From Chromatiales bacterium (lineage in GTDB: Bacteria; Pseudomonadota; Gammaproteobacteria; Chromatiales; Chromatiaceae), in NCBI GenBank assembly GCA_028280505.1, contig JANQLO010000055.1, forward strand, positions 1 through 53,520: a stretch of DNA of 53,520 bases, given 5' to 3'. Position numbers and translations under genes: made by a program. Every line of letters starts with the position of its first letter. Positions within the stretch are counted from its first letter, which is position 1. The notes under the pieces are model-generated. The model was not told where the DNA came from, ran no database searches, and saw only the letters and a program-made list of their open reading frames with translations. Of this stretch, positions 26,229-34,799 are shown in pieces.

Positions 26229-26657
26229 GTGGAGAATCAGGATATTCGCAAGGCGGGGCTGAAGGTCACGTTGCCCAGGGTCAAAATCTTGGAGATCCTG
26301 GAGTCCAGCGAGTCGCGCCACATGACCGCAGAGGATGTCTACAAGCAACTGCTCGAGCGTGGCGAGGACATCGGTCTGGCGACGGTTTACCGCGTGCTGA
26401 CCCAGTTCGTGAACGCCGGGCTTGCCGAAAAGCATCATTTCGAAGGCGGTCAGGCGGTGTTCGAGTTGGACCGCGGACGTCACCACGATCATATCGTGTG
26501 CCAGCAGTGCGGGCGGGTCGAGGAATTCGTCGACGACACCATCGAAAAGTGTCAGCGCCAGATCGCCGACAAGAAGGGTTTCGAGATCATGGACCACTCG
26601 TTGATCATCTATGGGCGCTGCATCCGCAAGACCTGCCCCCATCGCGACGACGCATAG
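26229..26657 (+). CDS. fur: Ferric uptake regulator Fur
   Basis: This 142-residue iron-responsive repressor has a winged helix in residues 1-80 (DIRKAGLKVTLPRVKILEIL, LATVYRVLTQFVNAGL). The dimer/metal domain carries HHDHIVCQQCGRVEEF (metal histidines and the first CxxC) and a C-terminal GRCIRKTC (second cysteine pair). GTG 26229 is chosen over TTG 26217 because GGAGG (26219-26223) stands at correct spacing and the protein then starts VENQDIRKAG like its relatives. With Fe2+ it represses iron-uptake genes. It is transcribed divergently from bamE. Confidence 0.96.
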   Translation: MENQDIRKAGLKVTLPRVKILEILESSESRHMTAEDVYKQLLERGEDIGLATVYRVLTQFVNAGLAEKHHFEGGQAVFELDRGRHHDHIVCQQCGRVEEFVDDTIEKCQRQIADKKGFEIMDHSLIIYGRCIRKTCPHRDDA

Positions 26658-26782
26658 CCGTTCTCGTCACGCGGACGCAAAACGCCCCGAAGTTTCAGGT
26701 ATCTATGTTCCCTGCCTTTACTAAGCTAATAAGGCCGGTGGATGACAAATGCCGAGAAGAATTGAATTCCTGAGGAGGAGAG

Positions 26783-27796
26783 ATGAGGCAAGCGATAAGA
26801 AAAGGTGTGATGTTTCTGGCGATCGCGGCATTCGGTGCGGGTTCGTCGACGGCCGCACTGGCACAGGGCGACTATTTGCTGGCCACCGCAAGTACGGGCG
26901 GGACCTATTATCCGGTCGGCGTGGCATTGTCGACCCTGGTCAAGGTCAAGTTGCAGCCCAAACACAAGATCAATATGTCGGCGATCAACTCGGCCGGCTC
27001 GGGCGAGAACATCAAACTCCTGCGCGAGAACGAAAGCCAGTTCGCTATCCTGCAGGGTCTTTACGGCTCCTATGCCTGGAACGGTACCGGCCCTCTCGAG
27101 AAAGACGGACCACAGACCGGCCTGCGCGCCGTGACCATGCTGTGGCAAAACGTCGAGCACTTCAGCATGCCGAGCGACAAGGCGCCCGCCGGCAGCATCA
27201 GCGACGCATTGGCGGCAAAAGGTGTCGCGGGATTCGGCAAAAAGAACTCGGGTTCTCTGGGCTCCAGCCGTACCGTCTTCGGCAACCTGGGTGTCGATAT
27301 CGATAAACAATACGAGCTTTTCTACGGTGGCTACGGCGCACTTGCCGGGGCTTTGCAGGACGGCAAGGCCGACCTCATCGGCACGCCTGCCGGGGTGCCG
27401 GTCGGTGCGGTCACCAAGCTGATGGCGGCGCGCAGCGGTAAGGTGAAACTGCTGTCTTTCACGCCCGAGCAGGCCAAGCAGGCCGACGGTGGACTCGGTT
27501 TGTGGACGCCTTATCTGATCCCGGCCGGCACTTATCCCGGTCAGGGCGCCGATGTGAACACCATTGCGCAGCCGAACTTTCTGGCGGTACGGGCGGATAC
27601 CCCGGAAAACGATGTCTATATGATCACCAAGACCATCTACGAGAATCTCGGCTTCCTCAACGCCATCCACAAAGCGACCAAGGCAATGGCGCTGGAAAAG
27701 GCGATTGCCGGCCTGCCCATGCCTTTGCATCCGGGTGCAGCCAAGTACTTCAAAGAGGCCGGACTCAGCATTCCTGATCATCTGATGGTCAAGTAG
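26783..27796 (+). CDS. TAXI-family TRAP transporter binding protein
   Basis: This 337-residue periplasmic solute-binding protein has a signal peptide (residues 1-27, cleavage after AALA). It belongs to the TAXI class: LLATASTGGTYYPVGVALST near the mature N-terminus, then INSAGSGENIKLLRENESQF and a later DGKADLIGTPAGVPVG. TAXI proteins feed TRAP permeases, with glutamate-like or other carboxylates as typical ligands; the ligand here is unknown. A strong GAGGAGGAGAG site precedes ATG 26783. The fused permease follows after a hairpin, so the binding protein is probably made in excess. Confidence 0.93.
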   Translation: MRQAIRKGVMFLAIAAFGAGSSTAALAQGDYLLATASTGGTYYPVGVALSTLVKVKLQPKHKINMSAINSAGSGENIKLLRENESQFAILQGLYGSYAWNGTGPLEKDGPQTGLRAVTMLWQNVEHFSMPSDKAPAGSISDALAAKGVAGFGKKNSGSLGSSRTVFGNLGVDIDKQYELFYGGYGALAGALQDGKADLIGTPAGVPVGAVTKLMAARSGKVKLLSFTPEQAKQADGGLGLWTPYLIPAGTYPGQGADVNTIAQPNFLAVRADTPENDVYMITKTIYENLGFLNAIHKATKAMALEKAIAGLPMPLHPGAAKYFKEAGLSIPDHLMVK

Positions 27797-27809
27797 CCCA
27801 TGCGAACGA

Positions 27810-27840
27810 CGGCCGCCTTCGGGGCGGCCGCGGCTTTTTC
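27810..27840 (+). terminator. Hairpin with T-run between binding protein and permease
   Basis: CGGCCGCC (27810-27817) pairs with GGCGGCCG (27823-27830) around TTCGG, followed by a five-T run at 27835-27839. The T-run ends one base before the permease ATG. It looks like a leaky terminator or RNA-stabilising end that would give more binding protein than permease. It also leaves the permease without a visible ribosome site. Confidence 0.65.
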
Positions 27841-29967
27841 ATGAGCACTCAAGAGACCCAGCCCGAATCCGGCGGCCTTTACGCCGGGCTTCGAGAGCAA
27901 CCCTGGGTGACGGCGGCTGTTTATTGGCTGGGCGCCGCGATCGCGGTGCTGCATCTGGTGATGAATTTCACCACGCTGTTTTCGACCCAGTGGCAGAGCG
28001 CCCTGCATTTCATCGGTCTTGCCGCGTTGGGAATGCTGCTGTATCCGCCGTTGCGTGCGGGTTGGGCGGCAGGTTCACGCACCTTGTTGGCGATCGATAT
28101 CGCGCTGGGCGTGGTCTTCATCGCCGCGACCGTTTGGATCATCGGTGCCGAGGATGCCATCTACGACCGCGGCGTGAACATGACGCCTTGGGAGCAGGGG
28201 CTGGCGGTCGTCACCATAATCGCCGCGATCGAATTGACCCGGCGGACGACCGGCCTGGTCATCCCGGCGCTGATTATCATCGCGCTGACCTATGTCATCT
28301 GGTGGGGCGGCTGGATCGACAACATCTTCAAGTTCGCCGGGCTGAGTGTCGAGACCGTGCTGTTTCGCAGCATCTATGGCGACGATGCGCTGTTCGGGAG
28401 TATTGCGCGCATCTCGGTGACTTTCGTTTTCATGTTCATCTTGTTCGGCGCCTTTCTACTGCGCTCGGGTGCGGGCGACTTCGTTATCGCGATAGCGCGC
28501 GTCGTCGCCGGACGGGTCACCGGTGGCCCCGGTCTGGTTGCGGTGGTGTCATCGGGCCTGACCGGTACCATATCGGGTTCTTCCATCGCCAATACCGTCT
28601 CGACGGGCGTGATCACCATTCCCTTGATGAAAAGGGCCGGGTTCCCGCCACGTTTCGCCGCCGGGGTCGAAGCGGCGTCCAGCACGGGTGGCCAGTTGAT
28701 GCCGCCGATCATGGGGGCCGGCGCCTTCGTCATGGCCAGCTATACCCAGATCCCTTATACCCATATCGTCGTGGTCTCGTTTCTGCCGGCCTTGTTGTAT
28801 TTTCTCTCGGTTGCCTTTTTCGTCCGAATAGAGGCCAAACGTTTGGGTTTCACTACCACGTCCGCCCCCGAGGGCGAGACCTTGGGCAAGGTGATGCGCG
28901 AAGGCGGTTTGGTGTTCGTGTTGCCGATTACGGTGCTCATTGCGATGCTGGTCTCGGGGTTCACGCCGACCTACGCAGCAGGGATTGCCATCCTGACGGT
29001 TATCGGATCGAGCTGGCTGACGCCGCGCAAAATGGGTATCAGGGACATCATCGACGCGCTTGCATTGGGTAGCCGTAACATGGTCACGACAGGTCTGTTG
29101 TTGGTTGCGGTCGGCTTGGTGGTGAACGTGATCGCGATGACGGGCGTGGGCAACACCTTGTCGCTGATGATTCAGGATTGGGCCGGCGGTAGCCTGGTGA
29201 TTGCATTGATACTGATCGCGTTGGCCTCGTTGGTGCTGGGCATGGGGCTTCCGGTAACGGCGGCGTATATCGTATTGGCAACCTTGTCGGCGCCTGCGTT
29301 GTACAACCTCATTGCCGATGCCCAGTTGGTGAACGTGATCGCATCCGGCCAGGCCTTGCCCGAGGCCGCCGGTGCGATGTTGATGTTGGCCGCGCCGGAC
29401 AGCCTGGCCTTGTTGGGGCAAAGCATGAGCCATGAAGAGGCCCGCGGCATTATCGATGCGCTGCGTAGCATCGACCCCTCGCTGGTGATCGGCCTGTATG
29501 AGCAAATGCTCGATCCGACGCTGATACTGGGTATATTGCTGTCGGCACATATGATCATCTTCTGGCTCAGTCAGGACAGCAATGTCACGCCACCGGTTTG
29601 TCTCACCGCCTTCGCGGCCGCGGCAATCGCCGGCACGCCTCAGATAAGGACAGGATTCACGGCCTGGAAACTGGCCAAGGGTCTGTACATCATGCCGTTG
29701 CTGTTTGCCTATACGCCCTTCCTTTATGGCGACTGGGCGGTGATGATCGAGATCTTTTTCTTCAGCCTGGTCGGGCTCTATGCCTTTGCCGCGGCTTTTC
29801 AGGGGCATTTGGAACGAGATCATGGCATGGTTGCGCGTTTGTTGTTGGCGGCGATTGCCGTGTGTTTATTGTTCCCCGGCCAGCCATGGCTTCACTGGGG
29901 CGGCTTGATCGCTTTCGTGGTGTTCTTCGCATGGGATCGAATACAGGCCGGCAGACAATCGTCGTGA
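27841..29967 (+). CDS. TRAP transporter fused permease (4TM + 12TM)
   Basis: This 708-residue inner-membrane protein fuses the small (DctQ-like) and large (DctM-like) TRAP subunits, as is usual for TAXI-type systems. The first about 160 residues hold four hydrophobic segments. The large subunit carries GTISGSSIANTVSTGVITIP and the LMPPIMGAGAFVMASYTQIP segment near residues 245-305, typical of DctM. It drives uptake with a sodium gradient. It follows the TAXI binding protein by 44 bp. ATG 27841 has no ribosome site, being preceded directly by the terminator-like T-run. A later start is unlikely because the first hydrophobic segment begins near residue 25. Confidence 0.94.
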   Translation: MSTQETQPESGGLYAGLREQPWVTAAVYWLGAAIAVLHLVMNFTTLFSTQWQSALHFIGLAALGMLLYPPLRAGWAAGSRTLLAIDIALGVVFIAATVWIIGAEDAIYDRGVNMTPWEQGLAVVTIIAAIELTRRTTGLVIPALIIIALTYVIWWGGWIDNIFKFAGLSVETVLFRSIYGDDALFGSIARISVTFVFMFILFGAFLLRSGAGDFVIAIARVVAGRVTGGPGLVAVVSSGLTGTISGSSIANTVSTGVITIPLMKRAGFPPRFAAGVEAASSTGGQLMPPIMGAGAFVMASYTQIPYTHIVVVSFLPALLYFLSVAFFVRIEAKRLGFTTTSAPEGETLGKVMREGGLVFVLPITVLIAMLVSGFTPTYAAGIAILTVIGSSWLTPRKMGIRDIIDALALGSRNMVTTGLLLVAVGLVVNVIAMTGVGNTLSLMIQDWAGGSLVIALILIALASLVLGMGLPVTAAYIVLATLSAPALYNLIADAQLVNVIASGQALPEAAGAMLMLAAPDSLALLGQSMSHEEARGIIDALRSIDPSLVIGLYEQMLDPTLILGILLSAHMIIFWLSQDSNVTPPVCLTAFAAAAIAGTPQIRTGFTAWKLAKGLYIMPLLFAYTPFLYGDWAVMIEIFFFSLVGLYAFAAAFQGHLERDHGMVARLLLAAIAVCLLFPGQPWLHWGGLIAFVVFFAWDRIQAGRQSS

Positions 29968-29998
29968 ATTCGGCCATGACATTTGAGACGATCGCTCG

Positions 29999-30739
29999 AT
30001 GACCCTTACCGAAACCCAGGAACTCCAACTCAATCACCGTTCCGTACGACGCTTTCAATCACGCCCGCTCGATCCGGGTCAACTCGAATCACTGATTCGC
30101 TGCGGCCAGGCCGCGGCCAGTTCCAGTTTTATCCAGGCCTATTCGGTGATCCGGGTAACCCGGCAGGCGTCGCGGGCGGCGATCGCCAAGGCGGCCGGTG
30201 GTCAGGTATGGATCGAGCGTGCGCCCGAGTTTCTGGTGTATTGCGCCGATCTGCGTCGGGTCGACGATGCTTGCCGGAGGTCCGGCAGCGGTGAGCTGGA
30301 AGGTTATACCGAACACGGCGTAGCGGCGATCGTCGATGTCGCGCTCATGGCGCAGAACGTGCTGCTGGCCGCCGAGTCGCAAGGTCTCGGCGGCGTTTAC
30401 ATCGGCGGCATTCGCAACGATCCGCAGGTCGTCGTCGACGAACTCGAGTTGCCGGCATTGGTGGTGCCGGTCTTCGGCATGTGCCTGGGCTGGCCGGACG
30501 AGTCGCACGAGGTCAAGCCGCGCATGCCGGTCGAGTTCGTTCTGAAACAGGATGTCTATCGGGATATCTCCGATACCGATATGGCTTCCTACGATGACCG
30601 CATGGCAGCGTATTACGCCAGTCGCGGCGCCAACGTGAAATTGAGCGACTGGCGTCGAGCGACGGCGGCCGCAACCCAAGGGAAGAAACGTGAACACCTG
30701 TTGGGGTTTCTCAACCGGCTGGGATTCTTCCGACGTTAA
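29999..30739 (+). CDS. nfsA: NfsA-like oxygen-insensitive NADPH nitroreductase
   Basis: This 246-residue flavoprotein of the NfsA/FRP branch of nitroreductases has LNHRSVRRFQSRPLDPGQLE at the N-terminus (FMN phosphate contacts). It also has QAAASSSFIQAYSVIRV, ALMAQNVLLAAESQGLGGVY and VPVFGMCLGWPDE, all NfsA hallmarks. The family reduces nitro, quinone and flavin substrates with NADPH; the physiological substrate is unknown. It sits 31 bp after the TRAP permease and 25 bp before a DctP-type binding protein, so all four genes may be one transcript. The link between transporter and reductase is not explained by sequence. Confidence 0.9.
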   Translation: MTLTETQELQLNHRSVRRFQSRPLDPGQLESLIRCGQAAASSSFIQAYSVIRVTRQASRAAIAKAAGGQVWIERAPEFLVYCADLRRVDDACRRSGSGELEGYTEHGVAAIVDVALMAQNVLLAAESQGLGGVYIGGIRNDPQVVVDELELPALVVPVFGMCLGWPDESHEVKPRMPVEFVLKQDVYRDISDTDMASYDDRMAAYYASRGANVKLSDWRRATAAATQGKKREHLLGFLNRLGFFRR

Positions 30740-30764
30740 CCGAATCATCAAGGGAGTCGAATGC

Positions 30765-31847
30765 ATGTGGGTCGATACGTTGCGCTTAGGTCTTTTTCTG
30801 TGTCTGATGTCGGTCGTCGCGATGCCGGCGTTGGCCGAAAAACGGGTTCTCCTGAAGACGGCGGTCTACGTACCTTTGAATCTCAAAGGACTGGGCACCA
30901 TCCCGGTCGGCTTGGCGGAACAGCTCGAACAGACCAGTGCGGGCTCGATCAAGTTCAAACTGTACGGTCCCGGCAAACTCGCGGCGGCCAATCAGATCTT
31001 CGAAGCGGTGCACATGGGGCAGCTTCAGGCAGGCTACACGACCGCCGGTAATCAGTCGGGCGTATTGGGGCGCAAAGCGGCCTTTTTCTCCTCGGTTCCC
31101 TTCGGTCCCAATGCGACGGAATATCTGGCCTGGCTTTACCACGGTGGCGGGCGCGATCTATGGCAGGAGATGTATCGCAAGGCGGCGTTCAATGTCCATG
31201 CGATTCCTTGCGGCCTGTTGCCTCCCGAGACGTCCGGTTGGTTCTCGCGGCCGATCGACAAACCGGAAGACCTCGAAGGCCTGCAGATGCGTTTCTTCGG
31301 TCTGGGTGCGCTGGTGATGGAAAAGCTCGGCGTTTCGACCAGTCAGCTTCCCGGCGCCGAGATCTTTCCGGCGCTGGAGAAGGGGGCCATCGACGCAACC
31401 GAGTTCTCGATGCCGTCGATTGACGAAAATCTCGGGTTTCACAAAATCCTCAAATACAATTATTTCCCCGGCTGGCATCAACAGGCCACCTTGCTGGAAC
31501 TGGTGATCAACCTCGAGGTTTGGCAACAACGTTTGTCCGATGCACAACGCGCCCAGATCGAAACCGCCTGCAAAGCCACGGTGCTCGACAGCCTGGCCTT
31601 CAGCGAGGCGATTCAACTACCGGTGATGCAGCGGAACATCGAGGAACGCGGCGTCGAGAACCGCTATTGGTCGGACGAAATGCTCGCGACTTTCAAGCGC
31701 ACGTGGCTCGAAGTGGTCGCCGAGGAGTCGGCCAAAGACCCGGACTTCAAGCGTATCTGGGAACATCTGGCGGACTTCCGCAAAAGTTACGCCATATGGG
31801 ACCGCTGGGCCTTCCTGCCGCCGCCGGGCAGTCGACGGGCCGAGTGA
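30765..31847 (+). CDS. DctP-type TRAP solute-binding protein (orphan)
   Basis: This 360-residue periplasmic binding protein has a signal peptide (1-24, cleaved after PALA). DctP segments are visible: LYGPGKLAAANQIFEAVHMG, GLQMRFFGLGALVMEKLGVS, then PGAEIFPALEKGAIDATEFS, the arginine region that contacts carboxylate ligands. It is of the mannitol/chloroaromatic-like subgroup rather than the TAXI class. No DctQ or DctM partner follows, and the nearest permease belongs to the TAXI binding protein. It may share that permease or use one elsewhere. ATG 30765 has a GGGAGT site; longer upstream codons overlap nfsA and do not look like a signal peptide. Confidence 0.9.
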   Translation: MWVDTLRLGLFLCLMSVVAMPALAEKRVLLKTAVYVPLNLKGLGTIPVGLAEQLEQTSAGSIKFKLYGPGKLAAANQIFEAVHMGQLQAGYTTAGNQSGVLGRKAAFFSSVPFGPNATEYLAWLYHGGGRDLWQEMYRKAAFNVHAIPCGLLPPETSGWFSRPIDKPEDLEGLQMRFFGLGALVMEKLGVSTSQLPGAEIFPALEKGAIDATEFSMPSIDENLGFHKILKYNYFPGWHQQATLLELVINLEVWQQRLSDAQRAQIETACKATVLDSLAFSEAIQLPVMQRNIEERGVENRYWSDEMLATFKRTWLEVVAEESAKDPDFKRIWEHLADFRKSYAIWDRWAFLPPPGSRRAE

Positions 31848-32166
31848 TCCTGGTATATGGGTAAAGCCGGCGAGCCCGGAGATCGGGCGCCGTTTGTGAC
31901 GCCGGGCCTGAACGACGAATGTTCTATGCCGCTTGAGTGGAGCCTGTAAGCGTCGGCTCGTGGGTCAATGTGCAAACGCCGGCCCCGGTACCCCACCATT
32001 TGATGCGGGCCGGATCGATCGTATTGACGATTGGGGAACATAGCCGTAAGCCCGGCCGGAGATTGCCGGCCGGATCGATGGCCAAACGCCGACGCTAACG
32101 GACGCGAAGAGGCGGCGCTTTGGGGCTGGACGGCGTTTACGTTGCCTGAACGGGGAGCCGACCGTA
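31848..32166. other. Intergenic, no gene seen
   Basis: This 319-bp G/C-rich spacer contains several imperfect GCCGGC-type inverted repeats (for example around 31985 and 32050) but no supported frame and no clear T-run. It separates the end of the transporter cluster from a convergent minus-strand gene, so it probably holds terminators for both. Confidence 0.5.
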
Positions 32167-32601
32167 TCAGGGCAAGGGCATCACGTTCCGCATCAGGTTC
32201 TGTGGGACGGTAAAGGTGCGTGTCCCATAGTTGATATCCCGCGACATGACCGAAACGTTACCGGACATCGCCTGGACTGCACCGTTCATCGCAGCCACGT
32301 TGTTGTTCAGGTGGGTGACGTTTTCGGACATGGAACTCAGCTCTATTTCCATCTGTTCCTGGATCCCGTGGATATCGTTGTTCATTTCCACAATGACATT
32401 ATCGATATTGGAGATTTCCCGATACATGCCCGACATATCCTTGCGCATCTGTTTGACGTCCCCTGCCATCCCGGCCACCGAGGCGGTCATGGTGCCCATG
32501 TAGCCGACCATGTCGTACATCAGCTTGCCCATGAAACCTGCCGCGCCGAGTCCGGCGACCATCAAGACTCCGACAAGGATGTTTTTCCGGCGTTGTTCCA
32601 T
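32167..32601 (-). CDS. Membrane-anchored coiled-coil protein, unknown
   Basis: This 144-residue protein starts MEQRRKNILVG and has one hydrophobic anchor (residues about 8-30, ILVGVLMVAGLGAAGFMGKL). It is followed by a long methionine- and asparagine-rich heptad region (DVKQMRKDMSGMYREISNID, MEIELSSMSENVTHLNNNVA) to about residue 125. This suggests a coiled coil in the periplasm, or on the cytoplasmic side if inverted. AAGGAAAA precedes ATG 32601. The gene ends near 32167 facing the transporter cluster. I do not recognise a family; its look recalls chemoreceptor or MCE-type helical spacers, but nothing defines a function. Confidence 0.7.
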   Translation of the reverse strand: MEQRRKNILVGVLMVAGLGAAGFMGKLMYDMVGYMGTMTASVAGMAGDVKQMRKDMSGMYREISNIDNVIVEMNNDIHGIQEQMEIELSSMSENVTHLNNNVAAMNGAVQAMSGNVSVMSRDINYGTRTFTVPQNLMRNVMPLP

Positions 32602-32846
32602 TGCATTTTCCTTCAGATAAATTCCGATTTCATCAGTTTGGGTTTTCGAACCCGAGAAGCATTTTATCGCCAAAAAGAATCCGGAGCTAAGCGGGGTTTC
32701 GTGCAGGGCCGATCAATCGAAACGGTTCGTTCCGGACCATTTCGGTGACCGTTTCGATGATGCCGTGCCAGTGTGCCGACGGGTCCACGCGTCGGCGTTG
32801 CCGATACCGAACGCGTTTCTTCGGTCCCGGTGAAACACACGCGATC
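32602..32846. other. Spacer with no supported gene
   Basis: This holds the promoter side of the coiled-coil gene and the downstream side of the retropepsin-like gene, both on the minus strand. No frame with a ribosome site is present. Confidence 0.5.
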
Positions 32847-33929
32847 CTACGAACGCGGCTTCAGGTGTAACCGTGCCGTTTGCTGGTCGATGAAAAACTC
32901 GAAGTGTTTGAGATAGTCCATACCCAGCAGGCCATCGGTTTCGATGCTGTCGTGCAGGGTGACGACCGAGAGATTCATTTGAGCGATTTCGAGGCCGCCG
33001 AGCGAGAGCTGCTGGTTTCTCAGCAGCGGCGTTTCTATCAAGCCATTGGCGGTGCTGAGGTTGATCTTTTCGGCGGACAAGGACAGATTGTTGCCGCTTG
33101 CGACGGCAGGCGAGATCGTGCTGATCGACGCCCCGGTATCCAGCAACATTCTGAGAACGACGCGTCGGTTCAACAGCGCCTGGGCATAATAATGTTCTCC
33201 AACGCGTTCCAGCGGTATGGTCGTGGTGTAGGTATTGGCCAGTTTGCGCTGTCGTTGGGCCTGTTTGCGTAAGGCGGTGGCGCGTTCTCCCCAGTTTGGG
33301 TCGTACTCGATTTGCTGTGCCTCCAGTATGGCCTCGTGATGACGGCCCATCGACAGCAGTTGCTGGGCGGTATGGAAACGGTAGTCGGCCCGTTCCGGTG
33401 CATTGGTGGAAAGCATTTGATAGAAATCCAGCAGTCTTGCCGGATCGTCGTTTTCCTTTAGCTGTTTCCGCTGGCTCGAGATCAGCCGGGCAAGAAGGCG
33501 CTCGGTCGTTTGCCGCAGGGTGCCGTCCGGTCTGAACTCCAGCAATCGGTAGAGTTCGCGTATCGCGGCTTGCTCGTCGCCCTGCTGTTGATGAATCTGT
33601 GCGGACAGATACATGGCACGGGTATCGTAGAGGTCGCGGTCCTGGAATGCGTCCAGCAGCTCACGGGCTTCGGGCAGTCGGCCTTCCCGGATCAGGGTGG
33701 CAATCCCGTTCAGGGCGGCGCCGGGTTCGGTGTGGGAGGCGGGTGGTTCCGGGGGTGCGACGGCTGAAGGTTGCCGTGCGGAGGCGGCCGGCAAAGGGAC
33801 CGGGGCCTGTTTGTCCGTGTCGGCGGTGGTCGGGCCTTGCCAGTAGCGCTCAAGCGGTTCATGGAGAAAGTAGGCGCCGACCAGTAAGCCGCAGATAAAG
33901 CTGGTGGCATGGGTGACGACGGACTTCAT
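32847..33929 (-). CDS. TPR and retropepsin-like aspartic protease, membrane-anchored
   Basis: This protein has 360 residues from ATG 33929 (GGGAGAG 6 bases upstream); a longer open frame to 34157 is not protein-like. There is an N-terminal hydrophobic anchor (about residues 8-25, TSFICGLLVGAYFL), then a proline-rich linker. TPR-like repeats occupy about 70-225 (LIREGRLPEARELLDAFQDR, QIHQQQGDEQAAIRELYRLL). A clan AA aspartic protease domain fills the last 130 residues, with LLDTGAS as the catalytic signature and TDGLLGMDYLKHFEF near the end. It is probably a periplasmic protease. Its partner is unknown. It is transcribed away from the type II secretion operon. Confidence 0.85.
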   Translation of the reverse strand: MKSVVTHATSFICGLLVGAYFLHEPLERYWQGPTTADTDKQAPVPLPAASARQPSAVAPPEPPASHTEPGAALNGIATLIREGRLPEARELLDAFQDRDLYDTRAMYLSAQIHQQQGDEQAAIRELYRLLEFRPDGTLRQTTERLLARLISSQRKQLKENDDPARLLDFYQMLSTNAPERADYRFHTAQQLLSMGRHHEAILEAQQIEYDPNWGERATALRKQAQRQRKLANTYTTTIPLERVGEHYYAQALLNRRVVLRMLLDTGASISTISPAVASGNNLSLSAEKINLSTANGLIETPLLRNQQLSLGGLEIAQMNLSVVTLHDSIETDGLLGMDYLKHFEFFIDQQTARLHLKPRS

Positions 33930-34799
33930 GGCTCTCTCCCTGGCACAGGCGGGCGGCGGCATTGGCGGCACGCAGTTCCCTTCGGGCATGCCCGATGCGA
34001 TCTGTGAGGTCATGGCGGCCCCGGTGATCGGTTCGCATGGTAGCCGATGTGCGGCCGGGTTCGAACAATGCCGCTGCCGAACCGTGAGCCGGTGCCGGCC
34101 GGCGGCCCGATGACCTGGGAACGGTATTCCGATCACCCGGCGTTTCGGCCGTTTCACGCCGAAAACTGGGGCGGTAAGCCGCCTCGGTATGCCAAACGGT
34201 GGGATCGGAAGCCCATTCGGAGCGTCGCTTTGGCACGATCTGGATCAAAATTGCACAGACCGATCTGACCTACAATATGTCGCGCTGTGGCTTGCGGGAA
34301 GCGGCGGCGAGATGAGCGGTATGGTGTTTTTTTGCCCGTAAGAGGAAACGGTACCTTCGCCGCCGACACGGATCGAGTCCGTCTACAGACAGGGATAGGT
34401 CAGGTGCGAATCCCCCAGATCCCTGTTGACGCGGACGCCGCCCGGGCCGCTGCGATTGGCGTGTCTGCAGGGTGCTCGGGATGAGTGTAACGGGCGTGAA
34501 AGGCGTGCGATACGGGTCGGGCAGGGGCCCGGATTAAATTGATTTTCGCTCGGTCGTTAGTAAGTCGCTATCGGCATTGAGGAAACGGCGCCGAGCGCCG
34601 GTCGGAAGTAGGGGCGGCAACACCTGCGAAAGGTTTCGCGGGGTTTGTCGGGTAAAGCATTGGTGGGCAGTGGCCTTCCGGGTTCCGGACGCACGCGATG
34701 GTGTTCGGCGGATCGCCGGGATGCCGCTGCGCAACGTGGGTTTGTCTCGGATTTAGGCCATTGGGACCGTTGTAACAGTTAAAGGGTTTAACTTCAGGG
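33930..34799. other. 870-bp leader region upstream of the gsp operon
   Basis: There is no convincing gene in this long spacer. It must hold the promoters of the divergent protease gene and the gsp operon. CGGCGGCGA (34302-34310) and TCGCCGCCG (34357-34365) form a perfect 9-bp inverted repeat enclosing a seven-T run, so a structured transcript or a terminator for an upstream short RNA is possible. A GGTGCGAATCC string at 34403-34413 resembles part of the cobalamin riboswitch core, but the rest of that fold was not found. Confidence 0.5.

Noticed and set aside
33930-34157. N-terminal extension of the retropepsin-like protease
   Set aside because: Composition is not protein-like, while ATG 33929 has a good ribosome site and is followed by a membrane anchor.
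34390-34440. Possible cobalamin riboswitch around GGTGCGAATCC
   Set aside because: The rest of the conserved core (the CCCCGC-ACTG segment and upstream helices) is missing and the next gene is gspC, 390 bp away.
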